A stretch of DNA of 64,000 nucleotides from Anastrepha obliqua (GCF_027943255.1 NC_072894.1:73633601-73697600), one strand, 5' to 3'; counted from the stretch's first letter, positions 10,440 to 22,623 are shown. A program made the numbers and translations. Notes: generated from the letters alone by a model not told the origin.

Positions 10440-11230
10440 TACCAGTCAGGTAAGTCGACAGAAACTGCCATACATAGCCTTACGAGCAATATCGAAGAGG
10501 TATGGTTAGAAACGAAATAGATAGACTAATCATGACGTGGGTACTCCTACTTCCATTTTCCAGGCGAAGGTCCACGCCTTAGAGCTGTGTCCAGAGAATG
10601 TCTACGGAGAGGCACGCGCGGTGCCAATATTAACATTCTCTGACAGTCAAAAAGTTTCTCATTCCAATCTGTCTGGGAATGTTTTAAAATCCTCAACACC
10701 CTAGCATCAAGAAACTTTGTTACCTTGATGTGGGTCCCGGGACATGAGGGGCACGAAGGGAATGAAATTGCGAACCCTTTAGAGAAAAAGGGGGCAAAAA
10801 CTCTCTACATAGGCCCTGAAACTTTCTGCGGGGTCATTAACAGCTTCAAAACTGCCTTTCTGCGTGAGCAGGAAAAACGAGGCCTAATCGATTACTGGAA
10901 AAGACTCATAGATCCAGAACGGATGAAGGCAGAAACAATCCTTAACCTAAGAAGAAAGGACATTAATTATCACATGGAAAAGATAGCTGCGATAGAAAAC
11001 GATTCCTGTAGACTCTGCAAAGACGCACAAGAAACAGCAAAACACGTTCTATGGAACTGCCCAGCAGTGGCATGACGCAGACTAAATTACCTGCGAAATG
11101 GGGCTATAGATACAAGCCTCCTGGTATAAATTTAGCCTACAGCAGTTTTAGGATTTATTAAAGCCTAAAACTGTTTGAGTGGCTACATGGCTGCACAATA
11201 GATCTCTTCAGGTGGCAGTGCACAAACAGC
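10440..11230 (+). pseudogene. Non-LTR retrotransposon 3' part: RNase H and zinc-knuckle tail
   Basis: A clean open frame at 10725-11075 begins LMWVPGHEGHEGNEIANPLE, the RNase H motif with the last catalytic block. It ends with a CRLCKDAQETAKHVLWNCP knuckle (C-x2-C-x8-H-x4-C), the usual C-terminus of these elements. Upstream (10560-10720), frame-shifted pieces such as FQAEVHALELC and SDSQK are earlier RNase H blocks. A SRRLNYLRNGAIDTSLL-like tail and probable 3' UTR run to about 11230. The reverse transcriptase is missing. Confidence 0.8.
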
Positions 11231-11461
11231 CGATCAGTATAAATAATAATTATTATTATTTTTAAATTGGTGGCAACGCTGTACCAAATTAACTGTGGCT
11301 TATATATTAATTATACCAAATATATTATATAATTATAATTGCTCCTAAAAAGCAAAAAGTCCATATTAATATTTGAATTAATTTAGTTCATTTCCATTCT
11401 TTAGATAGATATATATATGTTCTATCAAAATAAATCTGGACAATTGCAGCCACACATATAA

Positions 11462-11691
11462 AAGGTGGCGCAAAATTAATCACCCTGCCGGAAGATTTAT
11501 AATTTTTGCAAATGGCATCGAAAGTCAATCATATTTGGCACTTGAGAACTAGACATCTGCGGTATACAAAGAGAAAATCAGTGGAGCGCGTAGAAGTCAA
11601 AATAAAGATTTCCATAAATCAAAACCACATTTTTGTTATTTCGTAAACAAGTTATTAAAAAATAAAATTGGATGGTTATTTTGCGCCACGT
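11462..11691 (+). repeat. MITE of the AAGGTGGCGCAAAATTAAT family (copy 2)
   Basis: The best-preserved ends of the family: AAGGTGGCGCAAAATTAATC at the left and GGTTATTTTGCGCCACGTT at the right, about 230 bp apart. The interior is alignable with copy 1 (ATAATTTTTGCAAATGGC). No open frame. Confidence 0.8.
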
Positions 11692-12260
11692 TGCATATTT
11701 TGCGAAAATCATAATTTGGTATAATGCCAAAATTGTTTACTTCAGAATATAATGAACCGAATGATGAATCCTACTTTAGCCAGCTCTGCGTCAAAAAATA
11801 GTTGAGATTTGTTGTTTTTCATATGTATGTATGTGTACATTTGCGTTCAAGACCTTTTTCACAGCCATGTATGAACGATATTAATTTTTATTTAAGTTAA
11901 AAAATAAAAAAATAAAAAAAATGAGACACCGGCATACGCCGATGCCGTTGGAAAAATAAAATTTTATTCAAAAGAATTCAAAGAGTAAATTTCTGTTTTT
12001 TTGTACACATCCCGAGGATGCTGTCTAGTCACCAGTTAAAATCCCATGCAAATCCAGTCAGTAGTTTCGGAATTCAAGTAGGCGAACAGGCAAACGGACA
12101 GACATAAAAGTAGTCTATTACATTTTCGATGTACAGACACGATTTTTCTACGGTGTTATTATAGTATAGACATGGTTAAAACTCAAGCCAAGTATAATGC
12201 CACAGAAACAGCGAGTTTCTTATATATGTATATACCAGTACTTATATAAAGTATTGTATT
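11692..12260. other. Possible unclassified dispersed repeat; no gene
   Basis: The stretch 12040-12110 (GTAGTTTCGGAATTCAAGTA, GGCGAACAGGCAAACGGACA) has the look of a dispersed repeat tail, but I cannot place it in a family. An inverted GGCATACGCCGATGCC segment is at about 11931. Confidence 0.3.
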
Positions 12261-12511
12261 TAGCCGAGCTCCTCCTCCTATTTGTGGTGTGCGTATTGTT
12301 GTTTTTCTACAAATGGGAGGATTTAAGCCGCCTTTGAAGGGCATTTGTTTTTTTGTGAGGAGCTTCCCAATGGCAGAAATACACTCGGAGGTTTGCCATT
12401 GCCTGCAGAGGTGCAGTCGCTATTAGAAAAAACGTTTTTTATCATTTGGTGCTCTAAAATTGGGTAATCCCTAATGGTAATCACGCGCCAAACCATTCGA
12501 TTACGGCAGCC
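12261..12511 (-). repeat. tRNA-derived SINE, near full length (copy 3)
   Basis: On the minus strand it runs from GGCTGCCGTAATCGAATGGT (degraded box A head) through a box-B region that is mutated, then the GAGTGTATTTCTGCCATT body and GGAGGAGGAGCTCGGC. Box B differs from copies 1 and 7, so Pol III activity is unlikely. Confidence 0.75.
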
Positions 12512-13380
12512 AATTAAATTACTCAGGTCATCAGGTTCGCTATATAATATCACTATAAATCTTAATAAAAACAAGTAAAGAAGGCTAAATTATGTCCGGA
12601 CCGAACTTTATATACTCGCTCACACTTTAGTATAATTGATTTCAAGCTGGCTGTTAGTTTTTGGAATTTTACTACTTTCAACATCAGACTGAAGAACAGA
12701 AACTTAGTTTTAAAATATAAAACAGTGGATGAGGTGTTATCCGATCTCCTTACATCGGATCTAAACAAGCCGTTAAGCCGTTATCGACATTCACTCCAAA
12801 GTGGTCATGGCACCTGGCACTTTCCAACATTTTACTTGCGTCGCATTTATTTTATTGGGCTCCGAATGTGATTAAATTTTCTTGATCGTGTTTTGTTATT
12901 CCTTTTGTGAAAATTACAAATTTTGAAATTTGAAATGAACTGAACGAGTAATAAGTATTGGTATTTTTGGTATGGGTTTTGTCACATAATGACCTATACT
13001 TTTATAAAAAATTAGTGAAGATTAAGCAAATAAAAGAAAAATAGTCAAAACAGTTCAACATCTTGAGGTGCTATTATTTGCTTTACATTTTATTAATTAT
13101 AATTTTTTATATGTATATTCATTTGAATGCTTGGAAATTTTCAAGTTTAAAATTTGTGTAAGAAATATACATATTTTTATTGATTGAACAATTTTCCTGC
13201 ATTTTCGGTTCACATGTATTTATAGTGAAAATACAGTATATGAATTGAAATTAAAACAGAAGCCGAAATGAATTTAAAAGATAAATCGGTAATGACTGAC
13301 ATACATACATATATATGCATATTATCGGAGATTTGCTGAGACTAATCGATTTTTAAATACGAGTACATTTTTTTGCATTA
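12512..13380. other. No gene; possible dispersed repeat at about 12560-12800
   Basis: A segment starting AACAAGTAAAGAAGGCTAAA and continuing TCCGGACCGAACTTTATATA is reminiscent of repeat families in fly genomes, but only one copy is present here, so I do not classify it. The remainder is AT-rich. Confidence 0.3.
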
Positions 13381-15201
13381 GGATGACCCGCAAATGAAAA
13401 AACAGAATTGTTCTATGGCCAAAAAATGTATTAAATATTTCTATGCATTATTTTATTAAATATTTGCGCAGACCCGTCAACACTTCGAAACTTACAATTG
13501 AATTTCCATGAACAAACTGCACTTCTTCGTAGATTTGGTATAAATGTCGATATTATGTAATCTTCTCACTTGATTTTCCCTTAAAAACGTCCGAAAATAA
13601 TCTGTATGCTTTATTACAAAAAAAAAAAAAAAAAATAATTAGAAAATGGAAATTAAAACCGAAAAATGCTTATCTTTTTTTTTGTTTTTATTTTTGGACT
13701 AAGAAATTTTTAAAAACAAAATTACGTATTATTACATTATTTTTAAATGTTTTTGGAATTGTCTAAATAATTTATTGATGATATATGATAACTTTTGCTG
13801 TCTCACCTAGAAAATTCTAGTTTTTTCCATATTTGGAATTTAGTGTATAGTGTATATAATGTATATATATATATTTTTAAGTCCATAGGGTTAAATAAAA
13901 AAATGTTTATAAATAAAATTTTTTTGTTCAAAATTTTGGGATAAATTTTGTTTTGCTTCATTTTTGATATCCTCCCAGTTTTTGTTTTCTTGTTTTGGTT
14001 CTTGTTAGTAATAGTATAGACTACTCTTGAAAATTCCTCCAAGTTGCATAATAGGATTCCCATAACTTTTCGAGTTATGTATATTCAAATATGTACAGCA
14101 AATCAATGAAAAATCAGTGCAAAATACTACTCTAACGAAGCGATTATGGATACAAGGTTTAGCCAATCTGTTATCGTAAAAACGAAATTGAACGAGTAAC
14201 TTCGGCTGTCAGTCACTGGAGACTCGGCAGCAGAATTCTGCCGGCTCATTTCACACGTATTCACACACTTGTCCAATCAGTCGATGTTCAGACGGCAACG
14301 AAGTAGTAGGAGAGGTTGGCTGTACTAATTTTTTTCGTATATCACCAACAGAATTTTACATATTACGTAAAGAAACCCCTGTCAAATCCCCTGTTACGTC
14401 AGAAAATCAACTGTTTCTTTGAAATTCGCTGAGAGTTGGTTAAGCCTGATTTTGTCCACACCTCTAAAATCTTGTCACCATGCGTGCTCGTATATTACGT
14501 CCGTTTGCAATTTGTCGCTACGTACATACGTACATACATTAATAAAAAATAATAATTTTCAAATAAATTTCCAAAAACAAAAATATAATATTTGCCAATT
14601 TTTTTTTCACACTACATGTTATGCAAAAAATATTTTTTTGTTTAAATGCTTAAAAGAACTAAATATATTTTACTTTTAAAATCTCTATACCAAAATTTTC
14701 AACATTGAATAAATCTCAATATAATAAAATTGTTTTTGATTTTTTTCTTAGTTTACTTCTTACTGTACTCAAGTCTACAACCAGTTTATAGAAGGATTGA
14801 CGACAATGTCCAAAATACTTGGATCTCTTGATATGGCACCGTTTATATATTAAAACTGTAAGTAATATTTATCAATATATTGTTGCATTAAAAAGTAATA
14901 TATTTAAAATTGTTTTTTTTATTACTTTTGTGGAAGTATACATATAAGTATAAAAGATAGTTTAAATACTTTTTTTTAATAAAGCATAGATTAATATTTT
15001 GTTTTTATTCAAAATGTATAAATATTTTGTATCAAATTTACGGAAAAGTGCATATTCCTTCATGAGAAATTCAATTATAATTTTCAAAGCGTTGGCCGCC
15101 CGAGTAAATATTAAATAAAACAATAGGAACCTAACTTTTTTTTAGCCATAGAGCAAATTTTAGGGGCAGCATCAAGAAAAAAAATTTTTATCGAGTCATC
15201 C
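13381..15201. mobile_element. Candidate 1.8-kb TA-flanked element with GGATGACYCG ends
   Basis: The left end is TA followed by GGATGACCCGCAAA. The right end is TTTATCGAGTCATCC followed by TA. The two match as inverted repeats over about 10 bp with one difference. The interior is strongly AT-rich with poly-A runs and holds no recognisable transposase. Short ends make chance pairing possible. A segment at 14290-14410 resembles 18540-18660. Confidence 0.3.
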
Positions 15202-15203
15202 TA

Positions 15204-17279
15204 ATGTGCATACACGTATATATGCATATTAATGGATAATAAATAGGTAATTATGTAAGACTTTTAAAATTAATGCATGTCGAACCCTTTTCCTGTCAAT
15301 TCTGCTATAACAAAAAACAAAAACCATATCGGCGGCAAGATACACATTAGTTCAGTTAGTAATAAAAAATAAAAATTTTGTTCAGATTGCGCTGTTTCCC
15401 ACTTGTTGAGGCCGTGCAATGCTCATTTCGTCACATGATTTAACGAACTTATTTTCACTGTTAGGCAATTAACCACTTGTTGTCGATCTCTTTTTTGTGT
15501 CTACATTTGCACAATGCAGGCATGTATGTGCCCATATTTATATACATACATACACAAATTTGCAAATGTGCTAACAATACGAAAAACTGCAATCACTCGC
15601 TATGACAGTTAATCGTAAAAGTTGTGTCGGCATACATATCGATGTAGATAGGCGTGGATATTTATATAAAATAATAAATGTGCACAAGCTTATGGCGTTA
15701 GATGAGTAATAGAAGTACCCGGTAAGCACCTTTTATATGAATACACTGCAAGGTTCGCACGTCAGCCGAGAAGTTTCGACGGTCTGATAATAGGGCTATT
15801 CGTTTCGCCAAGCGTTAATAAGTGGCGAATAGATGAAGTGACTGGTATAAATAAACATATCTGGGTATCGCTGGAATAGGGCTGTCTAAAATTACATTTG
15901 CAATTACAGCGAATCTTGCTCGACAGCGTTATTGTTGCTTTCGCATGCAATTTTTTCGTCAAGTCGTTCGTTTTTAGTCAAGGCGATCGAAATCGAGCTT
16001 AATTAAATAAACGATTGGAGCAATATCCGTTTTCTTCTAGGCAGAAGGGACTTGAGGGGGGGCATCGCGGGTGTTCGGTTACTTTTATAATATACTGAAT
16101 TTGTAGAACACGTATGTATGTAAATAAAAGGATTTTTCGATATTCCCATTTGTTAGGAATTTCTTGCGAATAATATGAGTTTTTCCTGAAGCACTGTTTT
16201 TTTAAATTGACTGTCATTATAACTCGAAAACTTTTCAACGCATTCCCAAGTTTATACGACATATTCCTTTCTTATATGCGCAAAAAATAAAATTGCAAAA
16301 AAAGGATTAAAGTTTGAAAATTTGAAAGATCCCAGACGAATTTCGTTATGTCTAATATTTCACATATTAAATTAAAAAAAACTAACAATCTTTTAACTTC
16401 AAACGATTTGAATACTAGCTATGGTGGCATCCGCATTAGTGTTTTTTTGAGTGATAAATGAGATGATAGTAGATACTCATGTTTTTTAAGACATTTCATT
16501 AAAGGACGAGGATAATTTAGTAGATTTCGTTTAACTTAATTTGACCCCCTAGTCTTTCACAAAATCAGTTCATGGTAAGGGTTTAGCGATAATTTCACAT
16601 GTCGCGCTGCAAAAGTATCAGTATTCTAATAAAAAAAAACCTTGAATAGGATCCAAGCAAATAAAGCATATGGTTCTGGAAAAACGTAGGCACCTTAACT
16701 TCTGTTTTGAACACATTTTTACCTCACAATTTGGTTTTGCATTCTTACCCTTTTACGGACACCAACCAGCCTACCTGCAGCTGCATTCTACTGGCAGACG
16801 CAGGAGAAGATTCACCAGAGTAAGTTTTCTACTTTAGCCTGGGTACTTTACGGGAGTGGGAAATTCTGAGCTGCTTGAACCGTATGCAAAATAATGACCT
16901 CTGGTCACTCTTAGGCGAATCGCAGTTAGAAACATTGTCCACTTGCATGAACTTTTGGGCACGGAATTAGCGCAACCGGAAACTTTTATAGTGAAAAAAT
17001 TCATGTGTATGTTAAGACTCATTTTTCTTAAAGAGGATCTGGAAAAATTTAATTTTACTTCGTGGAGATGATGATGAGAAATAAAGTGAACAGCTTATTT
17101 CTATTACTGATGCCTTAGTATTTACATAAACGTGTATACTTACATATATTTGTAATTACTTGCTTGAATTGATTTCATTGATTACTTGAAGGTATTGTAT
17201 TAAACAAGTCAAATCTTATAGAAAATGATAGAAACGGTTTTTTCTAAAGCGCTCGCCCTCCGCCGCGAGTGCATTTCAA
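15204..17279. other. No gene seen
   Basis: AT-rich with a slightly GC-richer patch at 15760-15990 that contains no convincing exon. No repeat family member was recognised. Confidence 0.45.
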
Positions 17280-17390
17280 CCATGGAAAATCCCTCATTAA
17301 AAGCCATCTGCCGTTCGGAGTAGGCAAAACTGCAGGCTCCTCCAGTTGAGGAACAATATTGACATAGACATCACACATTGGAGAAGGAGT
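17280..17390 (+). repeat. tRNA-derived SINE fragment (copy 4)
   Basis: Only the body and part of the tail remain: CATGGAAAATCCCTCATTAA, CATCTGCCGTTCGGAGTAGG, then TGAGGAACAATATTGACATA and GGAGAAGGAG. It aligns with the plus-strand orientation of copies 2 and 6. The head and last tail bases are missing. Confidence 0.65.
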
Positions 17391-18116
17391 CTATTAAATG
17401 TGGTAGCGGAAAGCCAGCTGATTTTGGTTTTGATTTTTTTTCCTTTCACCGTATAAATTCGGATGTCGGCACAAAATGTAATTACGAAACGTATTACTTA
17501 CATTTGTGATTTGAAAACGGAAATTTTGTAAAGAATTTAAATTCAAAAGTTATTATGAATATTTTAAAAGCATTTCAACACGACAAATAAATTGATTTCT
17601 TTCTTCTATTTTGCCTTCACAAATAAATCACTTGTTTGTTTTATAATTTGACGTGACATTCTAATGTACAAAATGTTGTTGTTGGCCTAATGCCACCGCC
17701 TTTAGTGAATTCGCCTTGGTATCACTTACATATATGCAAATTGGTTTTTGTTAAAACTATTTACAATATGTGACAAAAAAAAAGAGTTTTGTCCTCGATA
17801 AAAAACAATAAAAACGGTAACTATTTGGTGGTAGCAATAATTTTTAAACTTTATACATTCATTTCTATTCATAACGTAACAAAATCTGAACCTCGAGGAA
17901 AAAAATGTAAAATTTCGGGGAAGACAAAACAAAAAACCCATAGGTTATGGTAAAATCAAAACTTTTTCGTCATCAAACAAGCTTAAAATAGGACTAAATT
18001 TCCATGCTACAAATCGGACAGTTCGATACAGGTTGGTAGAAGCCGGATTATTAGCAAAACACACAGAAGAGTACCGTTGTTGAATTTACAGAACAAAACA
18101 AAAAGGCTTCAATTCG
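17391..18116. other. No gene seen
   Basis: AT-rich DNA; a 71-codon minus-strand frame at 17726-17941 is Phe/Asn/Tyr-rich and shows no motif. Confidence 0.5.
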
Positions 18117-18311
18117 CGTCCGAATGGCAGATGGTTCGTTATGAGGAGGTTTTCCATGGTAGAAATACACTCGGAGGTTTGTCTTTGTCTGCCGTGGGGC
18201 GGACGCTATTAGAATATAACTTTTCTGTCAATTCGTGTTTCGTGCGGGCTTCTAACCTGTGCACTTCCAAATGGTAGTCATTCACCAACCCATTCGGATA
18301 CGATGTCCGCC
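18117..18311 (-). repeat. tRNA-derived SINE, 3'-truncated (copy 5)
   Basis: On the minus strand it begins GGCGGACATCGTATCCGAAT with a box-A-like GGGTTGGTGAATGACTACCA and a weakened box B (CAGGTTAGAAGCCC), then the GAGTGTATTTCTACCATGG body. It stops after GCCATTCGGA, losing the tail. Confidence 0.7.
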
Positions 18312-18970
18312 TTTGCAATTACTAGGTGTACATTTTTCCTTCTTGCATTTATGAATTGCTGGCAAAACAAAAAAAAAAAAAAAAATTAATTGGTCGTATT
18401 TTGTGCCAAATCGCTCATCGAATAATTTTTCCTAATTTTCAGTGTTGTTCTGCAATGCGTGTGAAGTCAATGAAAACCCATGGTGAGGATTTTTAGAGGT
18501 GTGCTCTTTAGCAGACCTTTATTCGGCTTTGAGGGAATTTGACGTGGCAGCCGTCTGAAGTAACGAAGTGTTATTGTGTTAATTTTTTTGTATATCACAC
18601 GTATAACACATTCTTAGTTTTTTGGTAAAAAGTCGATTCTGTCAAATCTTTTCATAATGTAGTGCCTCTACCATTTTCTTGGTGCGAGTTCCTCGATATA
18701 AAGATGAACTAGCATCGTTGTTGTCTTCATTTTAATATTCAGGACAATCTTAGAACAAGGTGAGATTAATTTTTATGAATGGTAATTTTAAAAACTCTAC
18801 TAGATTTCATAATTCCCCAAAATAGATAATTCTATTCATGCATCGAAATCTTATGGAACAAAACTCGACTTATGTACAAACATAATTAGCGCGGGAAAAT
18901 GCCCTGTTATGAAGTACATAATATCACGAGTTCATGAAGAACATATTCGTATCCAACTTCATCTACATAA
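18312..18970. other. No gene; segment similar to 14290-14410
   Basis: TTTTTTTGTATATCACACGT and TCTGTCAAATC at 18585-18650 resemble a segment at about 14330-14390 (TTTTTTTCGTATATCACC, CTGTCAAATC), and both are preceded by a GTCTGAAGTAACGAAGT / CAGACGGCAACGAAGT-like stretch. This is probably a shared old repeat. Confidence 0.3.
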
Positions 18971-19810
18971 AAGGTGGCGTAAAATTAATCATCATAATTT
19001 TGTTGCTGAATAACTTTTTTACTAAATAAGTAAAAAGAAAAAAAAATGATTTGAATGACGGAAATCTTTATTTTGACATTTAGGCGTTCCGTTGCGTGTA
19101 TGTTTGTATACTGTAGCTCTCTAGTCCTCAAGTTTCAATTAACGTACGACGCCATTTACAAAAATTATAAATCTTCCGATATAGTCCGGGAGCCAGGGGT
19201 CATTTTGACCTCATCATTTCATACCGACTGATTTTAATACTGAAGGCAGACGCCATCCAATGGATAACGAAACCAACCGTAAGCTGGTTCAGTAGCGGTC
19301 GGTACGTGTCGAAAAAAAATTTTTAACAACTCATTTAATACCGACTGACATTTTTTTGTGTGTTGTTGACATTTAGTAGAATAAAAAAAATAGTCAGCTG
19401 CGCCGTAGAGTGGGGAAAATACGTCAGCTGAACAGGCGAACTTGTAAAATAAATTAAAAAGTAAAACTACTTTATGCCGATGGAAATTTCTTTACATAAT
19501 TTTGGACACATATGAAGATATAATAATGATGGTCAGCTACGTTTATAGCGGTGGGAAGACCGGCAGCCAAAGCATTGAAAATTCCGCGCACCGCCGAGAT
19601 GTATGAAAATGAGTTGATAGAAATTTTTTTTCGACACGTTTCGTACCCTCCCACAATCACATCCACCGCGGGTGCGCCAGCTGACGTTCACTTTCGTTAT
19701 TCATGAAATCTAAATCACAAGTATAGTCAAGAATTTAACGGTATAAAAACGCAGTCCAAAATCGACCCCTGGCTCCCGGACTAATAGGATGATTAATTTT
19801 ACGCCACCTT
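18971..19810 (-). repeat. MITE of the AAGGTGGCGCAAAATTAAT family (copy 3), split by another element
   Basis: The left end is AAGGTGGCGTAAAATTAATC and the right end GATTAATTTTACGCCACCTT, a near-perfect inverted pair. The interior (TAAAAATTATAAATCTTCCGATA) is broken at 19183 by the 598-bp element and resumes at 19784 with ATAGGATGATTAAT. Without the insert, the MITE would be about 240 bp, matching the other copies. Confidence 0.85.
19184..19781. mobile_element. 598-bp DNA element with 18-bp perfect inverted ends, TA-flanked
   Basis: It starts GTCCGGGAGCCAGGGGTC and ends with the exact complement GACCCCTGGCTCCCGGAC; similarity continues for several bases with one indel. TA flanks both ends and is the target duplication, because the interrupted MITE reads across it. 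Inside, a second inverted pair (GTGTCGAAAAAAAATTT near 19307 and AAATTTTTTTTCGACAC near 19622) and a repeated CATTT(C/A)ATACCGACTG motif occur. A 64-codon minus-strand frame (19472-19666) has no recognisable family. The superfamily is unknown; TA targets suggest Tc1/mariner-like or PIF-like mobilisation. Confidence 0.8.
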
Positions 19811-20598
19811 GTACATGCATGTGCATATGGGATTATGTTTTCATGGCTATACACTTGGTACACTAAACCCTTTTTTCGAACTTCGTTCAACTTATATCAT
19901 TCTGCTTTTTAATGTTAATTGGGTATAAATGTACCAGACACACATATGTATGTATGTGGGTATATAGATGTGAATGTGACTTGCACAATCATGTACCTGT
20001 GTTTGCCTACCTGCACTCTTTTGTTGGTTAATTAGCACAGCAACTAACTTTATTAAAATTTTGAATAATTGTTTGCGATTAGCAAATGTGTTAGTAAAAT
20101 TTAAGAGAATGACAACAACAAGAAATATGGAATAAAAGAAGTTTGGAGTACCCTCATGAACTTCTGGAAATATGAGAATTTGCAATGCTTGTTTTTTCGA
20201 TCAACCAAGAAATGGTCTACGTGACAATGTCGGTGTACGGGGGAATTTCTAATACACTCTTGGATCTACAAAGCAATCACGATTTGGCATATTCTCAATT
20301 AGTGTGTAGGTGACTGTATACAAATATGTATTAACGTACACTCATATAATTGTAAATAAAAATGTGTTAACGATTGCAACGATTCATATGTACATATATT
20401 GTACACATGAACTCATTGGGTAGGATTACATAATTCGTTAATGGATCTGAACTTTTGCATATACATATGTACATATGGAATGGGAATGTTACGTACATAC
20501 ATACGTGGAATTTCATGTAATTCACATATAAGTAGATGTTCTACTTTTTCGTGCTTAACTCCCAATCCGCAAATAAAAAGCGAGATTTCCCGTACAAT
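19811..20598. other. No gene seen
   Basis: AT-rich spacer with TACATATG-type microsatellite motifs (about 20390-20480). Nothing else was supported. Confidence 0.5.
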
Positions 20599-20630
20599 AT
20601 TTCTCTCCCAAAATCTGAGATTATAAAATA
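20599..20630. repeat. Left arm of a 32-bp perfect inverted repeat
   Basis: The arm begins ATTTCTCTCCCAAAATCTGA; its exact reverse complement lies at 21756-21787. Weaker similarity continues outward (CGTACAATATT against AATTTTGTATGG). The arms are 1.1 kb apart and enclose SINE copy 6 and a short coiled-coil-like frame. Confidence 0.85.
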
Positions 20631-21315
20631 ACCCTTTTTGTCAAAGTGTCGAATACTTGCTGTGGGGGCGAAAATATCTGCGTACGAAGCTTAACATTGA
20701 TTTTAAAGTCGTTTCGATTGACGATTATCAGTTGAGGAGATATTCAGTTACATACATATGTACATATATGTATTTACATATATATGTTTTTTTCATGCAG
20801 TATAAAAAAAAATTTTATTTGTTCAATGTATCCACCTAACTCTTTTAACACCGCATGCAATGGTTGTCTCCATTGGCGGTATATTGTCTGATAAATTTAT
20901 TAAGATCAAAACTTTAGTTTGTGGAAATGTGGGGTAAAGTATCTATCAGATCTTGTCACTTTCATTGAAAAATCCTGTTGACTAATTAGGTTGCGTTTGA
21001 TAACTCAAAAATTTGTAATAATTATTCCCAATTTTTGCAATCCACCACTGTAAACTTGGGAGGGTAAAGTGGCAGTTCGATGCAAGAGAGATGTTCATTT
21101 CGTGCTCGAGAAATTTTAGCCATCAAAAATTATCTATCACGAGGACATATGATATGGTATGTATGTATGTACGTTCACATATGCATTAACTACCAATAAA
21201 TCCACAAAATTAATCTACCCACATATGGCAATCAGTTGTGAAAGTTTTTTTTTCATATAAATTATTTTGGTGGAATATTTCGGTGTTTTTGGTTTGTTTA
21301 ATTATTACTAACGAT

Positions 21316-21471
21316 ATGAGAAAAATACAAAGAGAAGAAATAGCTTATTTAATTGCGCAATTGGCTGCTAATAATAAACAGTTGGAAGAAATCCGTAAGC
21401 GACGTTTACTGAGGTTGCAAAAAATTATGGCAGAAATACGCATGTCGTTCGGAGTCGGCTTGAAACTGTAG
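21316..21471 (+). pseudogene. Short coiled-coil-like ORF cut by a SINE
   Basis: From an ATG at 21316 the frame reads MRKIQREEIAYLIAQLAANN, then KQLEEIRKRRLLRLQKI, then runs into SINE sequence and stops at 21471. The Leu/Glu/Arg-rich start resembles the beginning of some transposase or regulatory proteins (for instance PIF/Harbinger-like), but the match is too short to name. The real C-terminal part would have been displaced by the SINE. Confidence 0.3.
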
Positions 21472-21560
21472 GTCCCACCATTTGTGGAACAACATCAAAA
21501 CGCACACCACCAATAGGAGGAGGAGCTCGGCCAAACACCCAAAAAGGGTGTACGCGCCAT
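21426..21560 (+). repeat. tRNA-derived SINE, 5'-truncated (copy 6)
   Basis: Starts at ATGGCAGAAATACGCATGTC in the body and continues GTTCGGAGTCGGCTTGAAAC to the best-preserved tail of the family (GGAGGAGGAGCTCGGCCAAA, then AAAAGGGTGTACGCGCCA). It lacks the tRNA-like head. Confidence 0.8.
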
Positions 21561-21755
21561 TTATGGACACATGATTTTTTCTGTAAAGTGAATCCATAAT
21601 TAATAATATTTATTAATATTATAATTTACAGACTTGTTTTCTTTGCCTGCGTCCATTTCATTCAGTTTTTATTTTGATGTTTATCCTTACATTCGTAATA
21701 ATAATTATCGATAATACAGGGTTGAATGTCAAAAAGTATGATTATCATCTAGGAT

Positions 21756-21787
21756 TATTTTATAATCTCAGATTTTGGGAGAGAAAT
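21756..21787. repeat. Right arm of the 32-bp perfect inverted repeat
   Basis: Begins TATTTTATAATCTCAGATTT and is the exact reverse complement of 20599-20630. Confidence 0.85.
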
Positions 21788-22623
21788 TTTGTATGGAAAC
21801 GTATTATAAATGTCTATTATTGCCCTTTTTGTAAACAAACAAATTTATTTTTTGAGGAATCTGGTATTTGTGCATATTTGCTTAGGTTTGAAATTCGCAG
21901 TTTATAGTCATAAAGGATAAAATGGAAAAGTTATCAATAAAAAAGGTAGATACATATGTACTTATGAATATAAAATATATTTATGCTATTTGGCAAGTGA
22001 TGCCAAATTTTCCGTTCATTAACTATTTTGCTATTATTTTTGGGAGAGTATTTTCGCCTACGCTCTTGATTTGGATTGATGGCTGGTAATGGCTAATTTT
22101 GTTGTCGCACACAACTTTAGTGTCCAAAATTTCTTGTCGCGCCAAGACTTGCACAATATTAGCATTCGTTGGTTTTTACGAATGTGCATTTGTGACTATC
22201 CGCAACATTCCTAGTGTGTACTTAAGTATGTGTGTATATGCGTATACAGTTCTCACACAATTTATTCGTATACCCTGCGTAGTACGTAAAAAACTTAAGC
22301 TTTGCGCAAAATATTATATTTGCTGTGACAACACATACATATGTATGTATATTTACATACATATGTATATTACTTTAAGAATGTTACATTCCTGATGAAT
22401 TACCGCAAACAAAACTCCCATTATTTCAACTCACACTGAATGGTTCCAAGGAAAGCAGGCAGATGTCGCAAAATGCAGCAAAAGTTTTATTCGTACGCTT
22501 TGTGTTTTTACTAACATTGCTGAAAACGAAAAAATATTTGTTTTTCTTAGTTTTTATCAGCGATGCAGTTTCAGTTGCGCGTAATATATTATCTATGCGT
22601 AATATCTCGCTTGAACGTGACAA
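21788..22623. other. No gene; microsatellite near 22336-22375
   Basis: Contains a self-complementary ACATACATATGTATGT tract. The open frames here show no family resemblance. Confidence 0.5.

Noticed and set aside
22099..22395. 98-codon plus-strand frame
   Set aside because: Its C-terminal third is translated CATATG microsatellite (YICMYIYIHMYI) and no domain is visible.
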